Below, in pieces: positions 17,869-26,023 of a stretch of 62,232 nucleotides of DNA. The DNA is from CAYWMP01 sp964459445 (lineage in GTDB: Bacteria; Desulfobacterota; DSM-4660; Desulfatiglandales; HGW-15). The stretch covers positions 1-62,232 of the forward strand of contig CAYWMP010000010.1 of NCBI GenBank assembly GCA_964459445.1, read 5' to 3'. Numbering within the stretch: the stretch's first letter is position 1; each line of letters opens with the position of its first letter. Made by a program: the position numbers and the translations under genes. The notes under the pieces were generated by a model, which saw only the letters and a list, made by a program, of their open reading frames with translations, had not been told where the DNA came from and did not search any database.

Positions 17869-17997
17869 GCCTAACAAGCCGTTCAAGCTGACGGCTAACA
17901 GCATGGCACAAATTAACATGCCCTGCCCCGCATTAATCTTATGCTTCTCGGAAGCCCATGCTCCGCAAGTTAGCCGCAGCTTAACTTTTCGTTGTGC
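17869..17997 (+). other. attC site (best example in the array)
   Basis: R'' GCCTAAC (17869-17875) is exactly complementary to the cassette start GTTAGGC (16997-17003). Inside, AAGCTGaCGGCTAAC pairs with GTTAGCCGCAGCTT, leaving one unpaired A, like the extrahelical bases that orient attC folding. AGCATGG/CCATGCT forms the upper stem. The right core GTTGTGC (17991-17997) begins the MazEF cassette. Total 129 bases. Confidence 0.8.
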
Positions 17998-18050
17998 ACT
18001 GAGATTTGACACAGAAAGTTTCGCTGGAAAGAATCTTGTTGAGAAAATGA

Positions 18051-18386
18051 TTATTCACCGTACATATCAGTTATAAGCTTTCGCAATTGGGCGGCTTTGA
18101 TATCAGATAACTTATCAAGTTTCTTTTTCAATCTTTGCTTGCTAATGGTGCGAATTTGGTCAACAGCAATTTCGGCATTTTTGTTCGCGCATTTAATCTG
18201 GAGCCGAGTTCTCCATGGTGGATGCAATTTTGAGGTTAATGGACATACAACAACAGTTTCCAAATACTTATTCATTTCGTTTTGGCTAATTATGACGACG
18301 GGACGTACTTTTTCTATTTCGCTTCCTATGGTGGGGTTGAGATCAGCAAAATATATTTCGTACCTTTTAATATTCAAAGTCCTCAT
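18051..18386 (-). CDS. mazF: MazF-type endoribonuclease toxin
   Basis: An mRNA interferase of the MazF/PemK family. It shows RYEIYFADLNPTIGSEIEKVRPVVIIS, where the basic residue after the GSE loop and the RPVV strand are typical, followed by VVVCPLTSK and an AVDQIRTISKQRL segment. Length 111 aa from ATG 18386; an upstream extension lies inside the antitoxin gene and is unlikely. It overlaps the antitoxin by 20 bases, as in many mazEF operons. The pair is transcribed against the cassette direction, so it must bring its own promoter, a common trait of toxin-antitoxin cassettes. Confidence 0.88.
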   Translation of the reverse strand: MRTLNIKRYEIYFADLNPTIGSEIEKVRPVVIISQNEMNKYLETVVVCPLTSKLHPPWRTRLQIKCANKNAEIAVDQIRTISKQRLKKKLDKLSDIKAAQLRKLITDMYGE

Positions 18387-18639
18387 CCTCCAGGCCGTCA
18401 AGAAGTATTGTGCCGAAATCGTCCCAATTTTCCTTTTCATTAGCCATGGTTTTATACGTATCTCCCCAAGAAAGCTTGCTTTCTTCTTTATTACGAAGAA
18501 GCAGTCCTTTGTCTGTTTCTTCTATTAAAAGGGGATTTTTTAGGCCATATTTTTGAAGGAGGGCCTTGGGTATGCGAACTCCTTTGGAATTTCCAATGGG
18601 GACTAGCTTAGCATCCCTTGATCGTATTTGATTTTCCAT
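18367..18639 (-). CDS. mazE: MazE/AbrB-type antitoxin
   Basis: 90 aa. The N-terminal SpoVT-AbrB DNA-binding fold is recognisable in KLVPIGNSKGVRIPKALLQKYG. The acidic C-terminal tail (WDDFGTILLDGLEDEDFEY) would bind MazF. ATG 18639 follows AAGGAGCAAAATCC. Probably a repressor of its own promoter in the 125 bases upstream. Together with mazF it fills the third cassette (17991 to about 18830). Confidence 0.88.
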   Translation of the reverse strand: MENQIRSRDAKLVPIGNSKGVRIPKALLQKYGLKNPLLIEETDKGLLLRNKEESKLSWGDTYKTMANEKENWDDFGTILLDGLEDEDFEY

Positions 18640-19044
18640 GGATTTTGCTCCTTAGATTTCATTGATTATAATTTGTAACTACTGTAATTACATTTACCTT
18701 TGATGTCAAGCTTAGAATCAAAGTGTTTGCGAACATGTATTATATTGATTTCGAATCATAATTCGCACAACATGTCACTTCATCGGGCGCAAAAAGCCGC
18801 GCCGCTGATCCGCGGCGATTCCGGCGATTGCTACTATGATTTCAAAAATTAAGGCATTTTGAAGTATTGGATCGGGAGTCACATTCTTATTCCATGCCTA
18901 AAAATCTTACACTACGATAAATATTCTTCTATTCGATATCCAAATGCGTTGGCCGATCTAATTTTAACGTGCTTTTGATGCATATCATATCAAGACCGGT
19001 AACAGTCAGGCAATTGCCGTCACTAAACATTCTTCTCTGAGTTC
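18640..19044. other. intergenic, contains attC-like site and unassigned sequence
   Basis: Holds the mazEF promoter side, the attC-like site at 18765, and about 200 bases (18840-19044) in which I see no gene or clear structure before the udp-derived repeat begins at 19045. Confidence 0.4.
18765..18831 (+). other. attC-like site of the MazEF cassette (right core not clear)
   Basis: GCACAAC (18765-18771) is the exact complement of the cassette start GTTGTGC (17991-17997). It is followed by a GC-rich hairpin-forming stretch (GGGCGC...GCCGCGCCGC...CCGCGGCG). I could not find a good right core, so the 3' border of this cassette is uncertain and may be truncated. Confidence 0.55.
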
Positions 19045-19253
19045 CTTGAGTCTTGTGTTCGGCTAGTGGCCGGAGAGGCGGTGAGTTTGTTTTGACCGAA
19101 CAGTTAACACCAGGAAGGATTGAACATGAGTGAAATCGATAAGGAGCGGCAGTACCACATTGGTTTGAAGCAGGGAGACATCGGAAAGTATGTCCTGTTG
19201 CCGGGCGATCCCGGCAGGGTGCCGATGATCGCGAGTTTCTTTGATGACGCAAA
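19045..19253 (+). repeat. 209-bp direct repeat of the udp promoter and 5' end (left copy)
   Basis: Matches 27673-27881 over 209 bases with one difference seen (19061 G versus 27689 A). It carries the ribosome site and first 42 codons of uridine phosphorylase. Beyond both ends the sequences are unrelated. The two copies bracket 8.4 kb. Confidence 0.9.
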
Positions 19254-19260
19254 TACTTAG
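19126..19260 (+). pseudogene. udp: truncated uridine phosphorylase 5' fragment
   Basis: The first 42 codons equal the intact gene at 27754, including LLPGDPGRVPMIASFF. Then the frame runs into foreign sequence and stops after 44 residues. The fragment keeps ribosome site AGGAAGG and presumably the native promoter, so it might now drive transcription into the radical SAM gene 70 bases downstream (inference). Confidence 0.9.
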
Positions 19261-19330
19261 AGGGCAGAATTGATCTTTGAAATACGCAAACCACAGTATC
19301 TGCTCTTCGGTTTTGGAGACTTTATAAGTT

Positions 19331-20554
19331 TTGAAAATTATTAAACCTGAATCTATGAAATTTAGCTCGCCTGATCTTGCAGGATTATATGCAGCTTTTA
19401 TGAAATCGGATAGGGTATGCTTAGGTCATGAAGGATTGGGGCAGCTAGTTTTGATTTTAGCAAGCATTTGCAACATGGAATGCCGTTATTGTTATGAAAA
19501 ACGCGGGTTATTTGCAACTCAAAGAAAAAAATTAATGTCTGCATCGACAGCTATCAACGCCATTGAAGCAACTTTGGCTCAATTCGGAGATATAAGAAGT
19601 ATAAAATATTTTGGTGGTGAGCCAACGTTGAATGCTTCGGTCATGTTTGTTGTGTGTGAGCACTTTCGCCGCCTTAGAATTGAAAATGAAATTTCAAGGC
19701 TACCTTACTTTGGCATGGTTTCCAACCTCGCTGAACTATCCGGAGACGTTGTCGATACTATACGCGATTACGATATTAATGTGACGGTTTCTCTTGATGG
19801 ACCGCAGGAAATAAACGATAAGTTACGAATTTTGCCGGATGGCCGTGGAACTAATAGTATAGTTCGAAGAAACGTTGATTACTTGTTGAAAACCATCGAT
19901 AAACCTATAACTGTGGAGTGCGTCTATACCCCTCTGCATTATGAACAAGGTTTTTCTCCGGCTGATTTATATCGATATTTTTACTCCCTTGGAATAACTG
20001 AGACAATGATACACCCCCTGGTTAGCCAACATGGCTATTTTAGTGCATTTCCTGCGGCACTTTTGGCTGGTTTTGTATCTAACTTAAGAAACTTGCAGAA
20101 AGAGTACGTCTTCGAACAAGTGTGCCGCTTATGGAAAACAAAGAATTCGTCTAATTTTACGGTTCAAAGGATGATAAGAGATTTGCGCCACTGTTCATAC
20201 AATCACTGCAATATCGGTCAAAGCAATTTTACAGTGGATACGGACGGATGGTTTTGGCCTTGCTATTTTCTCGTTGGTCAGGAACCTTATCTGCTTCGAT
20301 CGACAAAAGGGACAAGGTTCCCCGTTCACAGCGGCTTCCAACGTACTGAGCAACATTTCAAAAGCTTAAAGAAAACGGATATCCAAATATGTAAGCATTG
20401 TGATATTGTCAAAGGATGTCATGCTTGCCTCGCCGAAATGATTCAACCTGATGGCAGGATTGAACCTAACCGAATTGTCTGTGAGGCTAACATGGGCGCT
20501 ATAGAAGGGCTTCTTGAAGGGATGGCCTGGGTCGGAAAAAATGAGGGAATGTAA
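19331..20554 (+). CDS. radical SAM/SPASM enzyme, possible peptide maturase
   Basis: A 407-aa radical SAM protein with the cluster motif CNMECRYCYE (C47, C51, C54), then YFGGEPTL and VSLDG motifs of the SAM barrel. A SPASM-type C-terminus follows, with many Cys (CSYNHCNIGQ, FWPCY, CKHC, GCHAC, final C) that should hold two auxiliary 4Fe-4S clusters. SPASM proteins of this size modify peptides or proteins (RiPP maturases, anSMEs). The start is TTG 19331 with GGAG 12 bases upstream, or ATG 19355; both are uncertain. It is AT-richer than its neighbours. A small Trp/Cys-containing frame 150 bases downstream may encode its substrate. Confidence 0.85.
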   Translation: MKIIKPESMKFSSPDLAGLYAAFMKSDRVCLGHEGLGQLVLILASICNMECRYCYEKRGLFATQRKKLMSASTAINAIEATLAQFGDIRSIKYFGGEPTLNASVMFVVCEHFRRLRIENEISRLPYFGMVSNLAELSGDVVDTIRDYDINVTVSLDGPQEINDKLRILPDGRGTNSIVRRNVDYLLKTIDKPITVECVYTPLHYEQGFSPADLYRYFYSLGITETMIHPLVSQHGYFSAFPAALLAGFVSNLRNLQKEYVFEQVCRLWKTKNSSNFTVQRMIRDLRHCSYNHCNIGQSNFTVDTDGWFWPCYFLVGQEPYLLRSTKGTRFPVHSGFQRTEQHFKSLKKTDIQICKHCDIVKGCHACLAEMIQPDGRIEPNRIVCEANMGAIEGLLEGMAWVGKNEGM

Positions 20555-20705
20555 ATCAATTTGGAAAAGGGTTGGCAGTAAGTTGTAATCGATTATCATT
20601 AGTCGTGTTCTTTCTATTTTTGTGGTTTGTCACGCGTGGATAATCTATACAACAGAATAGCAAGGATCAGTTCTTAAATTAACTCGTAAGCAAAGGAGGC
20701 TGAAG

Positions 20706-20902
20706 ATGGAAGAAAAGGATTTACCATAACAATTCCTTCAAAGGAAGAAGGGAAGGTAGAACGTATTTTTGTTACTGCGGAGGACTTAAGGAAGGTAGCA
20801 AAAAGGATTGAAACGGTTGATCTTAAAAGTAGTGAGGAGACAATGATGGTCTTTGGAGGTTCTGTATGGCACCAGTGTTCGGATCCCAATCCGGTTAACT
20901 GA
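20706..20902 (+). pseudogene. candidate RiPP precursor peptide, -1 frameshift in an A-run
   Basis: ATG 20706 follows AAAGGAGG by seven bases, but in that frame the ORF ends after seven codons. Shifting -1 at the run GAAAAGG gives a coherent 65-residue peptide: a charged leader (VERIFVTAEDLRKVAKRIE), a GG, then the C-terminal segment FGGSVWHQCSDPNPVN. No alternative start lies in the long frame. It may be a mutated gene, a sequencing error or a programmed frameshift. Its location right after a SPASM radical SAM gene suggests a precursor. Coding is inferred from composition only. Confidence 0.45.
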
Positions 20903-21207
20903 GTATTGTATGTGTGTTTCATATTAAAAGACCGTCGTAAAGTCCGATTGCAAAAGAACTTTATTAAAATCACAGAAAATTAAGAAGAAGATGAGCATTG
21001 CTTGGGAAACAATAGCTGATATGAAATGCATATGCGCAACAATAACGGTAAATTGTTTCTGATTTATGCGGAGAGAATAACGGTTGATATCCCGCGCAGC
21101 CTATCATGTCTTGGAAATTGTAGGAGGGGGATCGGCCCGATAATTATCGGGATCCGGCCGATTGAGCATGAGGTTAATTTTACTAAGCACTTGCATTAAG
21201 GGATAAT
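20903..21207. other. intergenic upstream of trpD with palindromic element
   Basis: No gene seen. The only clear structure is the palindrome at 21131-21162, annotated separately. Confidence 0.4.
21131..21162 (+). promoter_or_regulatory. palindromic operator or hairpin upstream of trpD
   Basis: A perfect 16-base palindrome CCCGATAATTATCGGG (21136-21151) sits inside ATCGG...CCGAT-type flanks, about 46 bases before the trpD start. As DNA it is a good dimer operator; as RNA it would be a hairpin. No T-run follows, so it is not a terminator. No trp repressor gene is present here. Confidence 0.4.
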
Positions 21208-22227
21208 ATGGTGTTTCGGGATTACCTGAACAAGGTGGTGAACAATATCGACTTGAATAAAGAAGAAATTGCGCATGTCATGATGCAGGTATTTTCCGGA
21301 AATGTAACTGATGCGCAAATCGGAGCTTTTATTGGGGCATTGGCAACAAAGGGTGAAACTTTCGAAGAACTGGCCGGCGCTGCAACAGCTATGCGACGCA
21401 AAGGAATACGAATTGAAACCTCAGTTCCCACCATTCTGGATATATGCGGTACGGGCGGAGACGGGGCGCAGACATTTAATATCTCAACCACCGCAGCTTT
21501 TGTAGTGGCTGGATGCGGGGTAACCGTCGCTAAGCACGGAGACCGATCCACATCGAGCCATTGTGGCAGTGCCGATCTATTGGAGACCTTAGGGGTAAAC
21601 CTGGATACGGATCCTGAGATAGTGGAAAAGGCGATTGAGGCCATCGGTATCGGATTCCTTTATGCCCCAATATACCATAGCGCCATGCGGTTTGCCGCCC
21701 AGGCGAGAAAGGAAGTGGGACTCCAGTCCATTTTCAATATGCTGGGGCCGCTCACAAATCCAGCGGCGGCCAATTGCCAGGTCCTCGGTGTTTATGCACC
21801 AGAATTAACGGAGATGTATGCCAAAGCGTTAAAGCTGCTGGGATCAAAACACGCGTTCGTGGTTCACGGGTATGACGGGTGTGATGAAATTTCGGTTTGT
21901 GCCGCCACTCGCGTATCGGAGCTCAATGGTGGTCAAATTCGAACCTATGATATTTATCCTGAAGAGTATTTCGAAAACACGGCGGCCCCGGAGGATATCA
22001 AAGGAGGGGATCTTACAGATAATGCGGAAATCACTCTGAGTATCTTGAAGGGAGAAAAGGGTCCCCGTCGTAATGTGGTTCTACTAAATTCAGGCGCTGC
22101 TCTGGTTGTTGCCGGTATAACAAAAGAAATTCAAGAGGGAATCCGTATTGCCGAAAATGCCATCGATAATGGCGCGGCAATGGAAAAGCTGGACCAAATC
22201 ATTCAATACACGCGCGGTAAAGGATAA
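21208..22227 (+). CDS. trpD: anthranilate phosphoribosyltransferase
   Basis: Transfers phosphoribose from PRPP to anthranilate, the second step of tryptophan synthesis. A helical N-terminal domain precedes the PRPP motif ICGTGGDGAQTFNIST and then KHGDRSTSSHCGSADLLE, IYHSAMRFAAQARKEVGLQS and GPLTNPA. These are canonical TrpD features. 339 aa, full length. The start is ATG 21208 after AAGGGA. It stands alone, without trpE/G/C beside it, although a TrpB2 gene lies 10 kb away. It has its own terminator (22237-22262). A GT3-fold relative acting on another aromatic amine is possible, but the motif match is good. Confidence 0.9.
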   Translation: MVFRDYLNKVVNNIDLNKEEIAHVMMQVFSGNVTDAQIGAFIGALATKGETFEELAGAATAMRRKGIRIETSVPTILDICGTGGDGAQTFNISTTAAFVVAGCGVTVAKHGDRSTSSHCGSADLLETLGVNLDTDPEIVEKAIEAIGIGFLYAPIYHSAMRFAAQARKEVGLQSIFNMLGPLTNPAAANCQVLGVYAPELTEMYAKALKLLGSKHAFVVHGYDGCDEISVCAATRVSELNGGQIRTYDIYPEEYFENTAAPEDIKGGDLTDNAEITLSILKGEKGPRRNVVLLNSGAALVVAGITKEIQEGIRIAENAIDNGAAMEKLDQIIQYTRGKG

Positions 22228-22693
22228 TGGAAGAGAGGGGGCATTATAGGATGTCCCCTTTTACGAATCCCCATAGAAGGTAAGTTCGGGCTAAGCAAAC
22301 GACGATATAGTCTCAGCCCAGTGATGACCAAGCTGAGTGCTACAAGTCTAACTGCTATTGTCCTGACCTTCCTCGTCATGAATCTGCAAAGATGGCTCAA
22401 GGCCATTCTCTTACTTCGTTTTCGCAGCCAAGTCTTATTGTCGGTGATGAGCACTTTTAATAATTTTCTTCCATTAATGTTTCCTTTATCACCACAGGAT
22501 TGCTTTCAGCGCTCCGCTTGACGTCAATCCGTCTGACTTTTTCAGGAAACCCTAATTATCAAATCTTTTTGACAAAAATATCCTTTCAATCTTTAATCTT
22601 GACCGCCTAAGCTTTTATAAATATTAGTAAATTGCCACCAAACTAAAATATTCTCACCACTTTAGTTTAAAAACCTCGAAAAATGAGGCTTTC
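22228..22693. other. intergenic between trpD and the cyclase gene
   Basis: Contains the trpD terminator (22237-22262). The remaining 430 bases show no convincing gene; they become AT-rich towards the cyclase start and presumably contain its promoter. Confidence 0.4.
22237..22262 (+). terminator. Rho-independent terminator of trpD
   Basis: GGGGGCAT (22237-22244) pairs with ATGTCCCC (22251-22258, one G-T pair) around a six-base loop, followed by TTTT. It begins 10 bases after the trpD stop codon. Confidence 0.7.
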
Positions 22694-24592
22694 ATGACTC
22701 AAGAAAGCTTTAAACGTAAACTTGCCGCAATCCTCAGCGCTGATGTCAAAGGTTACAGCCGCATGATGCGAGATGATGAGGATTCAACCATCCGCACGCT
22801 GACAAATTACCGCTCTGCCATTTCAAATCTCATTCAAAAATTTCGTGGACATGTGGTGGACGCCACCGGAGATAATCTGTTGGCTGAATTTACCAGCGTG
22901 GTGGATGCTGTGAATTGTGCAGTTGAAATTCAGCGAGAGCTTGCCGAACGAAATGCCGAGCTGCCCGAGGAGCGCAAAATGGATTTTCGTATCGGAGTTA
23001 ATCTTGGTGATGTTGTTGAGGAAGAGGGTCGTATTTACGGTGATGGTATCAACATCGCCGCCCGGATGGAAGGCTTGGCTGAGGCTGGAGGCGTCTGCAT
23101 ATCAGGAATTGTGTATGACAGTGTCGAAAGCAAATTTGGGTTGGAATATGAATTTTTAGGTGAAAAAGAAGTCAAAAATATTGACAAACCAGTCAGGGCC
23201 TATCGGGTCTTATCTTTTCCCGGCGCAGCAGTCCACGGGGTAGATCATGCTAAGGAGGCCGTTGGTAAAAAGTGGCGTAAGACAGCAATGGCGGCAGCTG
23301 CTATTATAGTCGTAGTGGTTGCAGTGGCAACATTATGGGACAGATATCTTCGTTATCCTTCTGTGGAAAAGGCTTCTGTCGAAAAAATGGCATTTGCTCT
23401 GCCTAAAAAACCATCGATTGCTGTATTGCCATTTGCCAACATGAGTGATGACCCTGGGAAAGAGTATCTCAGCGATGGCATAACAGAGCAAATCATCACA
23501 AGCTTGTCAAAGGTACCGAGGCTTTTTGTAATTTCTCGCACCTCAACGTTTTCATATAAAGGTAAACCTGTAAAGGTACAGCAAGTCGCAGAAGAGCTTA
23601 GTGTCCGTTATGTGCTGGAGGGCAGCGTTCAACAATCGGGGGATAAGATTCGCATCACTGCCCAGCTCATTGATGCTTTGACGGGCAGACAGCTATGGGC
23701 GACAAGATATGAACGTAATTATAAAGATATCTTTGCACTCCAAGATGAAATCACTATGAAGATTTTATACGAACTTGGAGTGAAGCTGACCGAGGGAGAG
23801 AGAATACGTTCTGCTAAGAAATTCACAAATCTTGAGGCCTTTGAGAAAGCGATGGAAGGACTTACCTATCTCCGTGCTGCCAACATAGAGAGTAATGCCA
23901 CGGCTCGACGGTTGGCAGAAGAGACGATTGTCTTAGGCCCTGAACACCCAGGAGGTTATGGCTTATTGGCTGTAGTCAATATAAATGATGTGTGGCTCGG
24001 CTCAAGCAAATCGATACGAAAATCACTCGCCCAAGCCACCAAGCTGCTGCAAAAGGCTATCGATCTTGATGAAAATTACGACTTAGCATACTCTATTTTG
24101 GGTCATATCTATGGAATGCAGCGGCGGTATGATAAGGCTATTGAAGTGGGACAAAAAGCAATTGAACTCAATCCCAACTCAGACGAAGCGTATGTGTGGC
24201 TGGCCGTGTCGTTGAATTGGATGGGAAAACCGGAAGAGGCTATTGAATTGTACAAAAAAGCGATGCGTCTTTGCCCATTTCCTCCTTCCTTTTATTACCT
24301 GGGTTTGGGTATCGCTTATCGCATAGCAGGCCGGTGTCAAGAGGCAATCTCAGAATACAAAAAGGCTTTACACTTAACACCCCAAAACATACCGGCTTTC
24401 GAAGGATTAGCAATCTGCTATGGTCTATTGGGGTTAGAGGAAGAATCCCGGGTAGCGGCTGCAGAGGTCATTAAGTTAAATCCCAATTTTAATATTGAAT
24501 TTTATATGAAGCGTATGTCTATGTTTAAAAGCCAAGAATTGGTGAAACGTTGGTCTGATGCCCTGCACAAAGCGGGGATACCAGAGGGATAA
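22694..24592 (+). CDS. class III adenylate cyclase with TolB-like and TPR domains
   Basis: A 632-aa signalling protein. Residues 1-175 are a class III nucleotide cyclase domain: metal Asp residues in ILSADVKGYS (D17) and ATGDNLLAEF (D60), and transition-state N120 and R124 in GDGINIAARME. A single membrane helix lies near 198-215. A TolB-like N-terminal domain (PSIAVLPFANMSDD, from about 236) follows, then tetratricopeptide repeats from about 430 to 610. This family is frequent in Proteobacteria and makes cAMP in response to unknown cues. The start is ATG 22694 with GAGG seven bases upstream. It is not cassette-like; it sits in the segment bracketed by the udp repeats. Confidence 0.9.
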   Translation: MTQESFKRKLAAILSADVKGYSRMMRDDEDSTIRTLTNYRSAISNLIQKFRGHVVDATGDNLLAEFTSVVDAVNCAVEIQRELAERNAELPEERKMDFRIGVNLGDVVEEEGRIYGDGINIAARMEGLAEAGGVCISGIVYDSVESKFGLEYEFLGEKEVKNIDKPVRAYRVLSFPGAAVHGVDHAKEAVGKKWRKTAMAAAAIIVVVVAVATLWDRYLRYPSVEKASVEKMAFALPKKPSIAVLPFANMSDDPGKEYLSDGITEQIITSLSKVPRLFVISRTSTFSYKGKPVKVQQVAEELSVRYVLEGSVQQSGDKIRITAQLIDALTGRQLWATRYERNYKDIFALQDEITMKILYELGVKLTEGERIRSAKKFTNLEAFEKAMEGLTYLRAANIESNATARRLAEETIVLGPEHPGGYGLLAVVNINDVWLGSSKSIRKSLAQATKLLQKAIDLDENYDLAYSILGHIYGMQRRYDKAIEVGQKAIELNPNSDEAYVWLAVSLNWMGKPEEAIELYKKAMRLCPFPPSFYYLGLGIAYRIAGRCQEAISEYKKALHLTPQNIPAFEGLAICYGLLGLEEESRVAAAEVIKLNPNFNIEFYMKRMSMFKSQELVKRWSDALHKAGIPEG

Positions 24593-24893
24593 GACTTTAA
24601 ATATAGTCTCCCATAGACCTACAATTTGAGAATGTTGTATGAATTGCAGATTTCTCCAACCAAAGGGCAAAAATTAAAGGCCCTAAAAATCCTTGATATC
24701 ATCCATCCCAGTTTTTAGGGCAAGGAAATGGGAACCTTGATATTTATTAAAAATCGGCTTTTTGAGGAAAAGCAGCTTTCTGTATATCATCCGATCTTGA
24801 ATGTTATGCAGTTAGAGAAGCCATTAAATGGACAAAGGGTTTGCCCGAAGGATATCATTTTTCATAAGTTAACCAGAAACTATATACTAACTT
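24593..24893. other. gap after cyclase gene with one hairpin
   Basis: Apart from the hairpin at 24680-24721 nothing is recognisable; a 67-codon frame from 24728 reads into the next repeat and shows no known domain. Confidence 0.35.
24680..24721 (+). terminator. 10-bp hairpin, possible terminator
   Basis: GCCCTAAAAA (24680-24689) is perfectly complementary to TTTTTAGGGC (24712-24721) with a 22-base loop. The T-run lies inside the stem and the loop is long, so termination is plausible but not certain. Confidence 0.4.
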
Positions 24894-25198
24894 GTTCACG
24901 GCGGCTTCGCCGCCGTGAATCGGGGCGCTGACTTCGTCAAGCCCCTTGTCCCGGCGCTACGCGCCAGAACAAGGTACTTGACCGGACACCGTGAACCGCA
25001 CAACCAAGCTGCGCTTGCTTGCACGGCCCACGGCGCCGGTCAGCACCGCGAATGGGTCCGCCGCTTCGCGCCGAACCCATCGGGGCGCGGATGGCCCCGC
25101 GTTGCTGTGCCGCGAAGCGCGGCCCATCCACGCGGTTCGAGCAGACACGCCCCCGTCCAAGCAAGCTTGTCCGCGGCCGCGCTGCTCACCCGCGCCCC
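24894..25198 (+). repeat. gene-less attC-type cassette, long GC-rich version
   Basis: Starts with GTTCACG (24894-24900), has the near-complement CGTGAAT at 24914-24920, then GGGGCGC. About 270 bases of nested GC-rich inverted repeats follow, ending CGCGCCCC before GTTCGCC (25199-25205). The layout is the same as in the 156-bp elements. Frames inside are palindrome artefacts; I see no gene. A 41-base piece (25054-25094) is repeated at 26024-26064. Confidence 0.55.
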
Positions 25199-25268
25199 GT
25201 TCGCCGTCTGAAAAAATCGATATCCTTACACCCTTGACAAAGTTCACATATTTGTATACTTTATAGCC

Positions 25269-25613
25269 ATGAAATCAATCTCATTCTATCGGACTGGGTC
25301 AGGCAAGTGTCCGGTTAAAGATCACTTGGATAGCCTGACAGATGCTCAGGCGACAAAGGTAGCATGGGTATTGAAACTGATTCGAGAGCTTGATCAGATT
25401 CCGTCTAAATACTTTAAAAAGCTGGTCAATACAAATGATATCTGGGAAGCAAGAATTGATATTGGAAAAGACACTTTCCGTCTTCTTGGCTTTTTCCATG
25501 GCTAAGAGTTGATTATATTAAACAACTCGTTTCAAAAGAAGAGCCAAAAAACTCCTTTAAAGGAGATTAGGCTGGCAGAAAAGCGAAAGAAAGAGTATCT
25601 GAGCAGGAGGTAG
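25269..25613 (+). pseudogene. higB: HigB/Gp49-type toxin with an in-frame nonsense codon
   Basis: A RelE-superfamily toxin of the phage Gp49-like/HigB type. Residues 1-78 (ISFYRTGSGKCPVKDHLDSL ... FRLLGFFHG) stop at TAA 25503-25505. The same frame then continues for 35 more codons with the expected family C-terminus (ILNNSFQKKSQKTPLKEIRL) to TAG 25611-25613. One base change explains the loss. The 78-residue product lacks the last strand and helix and is probably inactive. The antitoxin gene follows after four bases and is intact. It is the first gene of the cassette starting at 25199. Confidence 0.85.
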
Positions 25614-25617
25614 ATCG

Positions 25618-25893
25618 ATGGATGATCTGGATAAATATATTGAAAACAGAAAAAAGCGCAGCCCTAAATTTGCAAAAAATTTTGATAGAGGATATGAGCA
25701 ATTCAAAATTGGAATTCTCCTGAAGCAGGCTCGCCTTGAAGCAGGCCTCACCCAGGAGCAGGTGGCAAATAGATTGAACACCAAGAAATCTGCTATTTCC
25801 CGGATCGAAAATCATGCTGAGGACATCCGTCTCTCAACATTGGTGAATTATGCTCAAGCCGTAGGAAAAAACCTCCATCTCGAAGTAGCCTAA
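25618..25893 (+). CDS. higA: HigA-type antitoxin with HTH XRE domain
   Basis: 91 aa. The N-terminal 35 residues are charged. Residues about 36-85 form a helix-turn-helix of the XRE/Cro type (LEAGLTQEQVANRLNTKKSA, ISRIENHAED). It would neutralise HigB and repress the operon. ATG 25618 follows AGGAGG about nine bases upstream, at the end of the toxin frame. It is intact although the partner toxin carries a stop codon, consistent with loss of toxin first. Confidence 0.88.
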   Translation: MDDLDKYIENRKKRSPKFAKNFDRGYEQFKIGILLKQARLEAGLTQEQVANRLNTKKSAISRIENHAEDIRLSTLVNYAQAVGKNLHLEVA

Positions 25894-25897
25894 TAGC

Positions 25898-26023
25898 AGC
25901 GAACAAGACGCTTAAGAGGGACCGGGAAAAGCTGTGCCAATTTTGAAAAGCATTTTCCAATCAAACTTATTTTCTTTATCCTGTGTTTGTGGCCATCGTT
26001 TCCCGGCCCCTTAGCTTTCCGAA
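25898..26023 (+). other. attC-like site of the HigBA cassette
   Basis: R'' AGCGAAC (25898-25904) matches the complement of cassette core GTTCGCC at 6 of 7 positions. GGGaCCGGGAAA pairs with TTTCCCGGCCCC (near 26000-26010), leaving one unpaired A, again attC-like. The phrase AACAAGACGCTTAAGAGGGA resembles known attC left halves. The right border runs into the small hairpin element at 26024. Confidence 0.6.

Noticed and set aside
20706..20728. Seven-codon peptide as a complete gene
   Set aside because: The downstream frame looks coding and needs only a -1 shift; a damaged or frameshifted longer gene explains the ribosome site better.
24915..25266. Several overlapping frames of 70-98 codons on both strands
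   Set aside because: They cover a GC-rich inverted-repeat stretch; composition (Arg/Pro/Ala-rich on both strands) is typical of palindrome artefacts, and no ribosome site is present.
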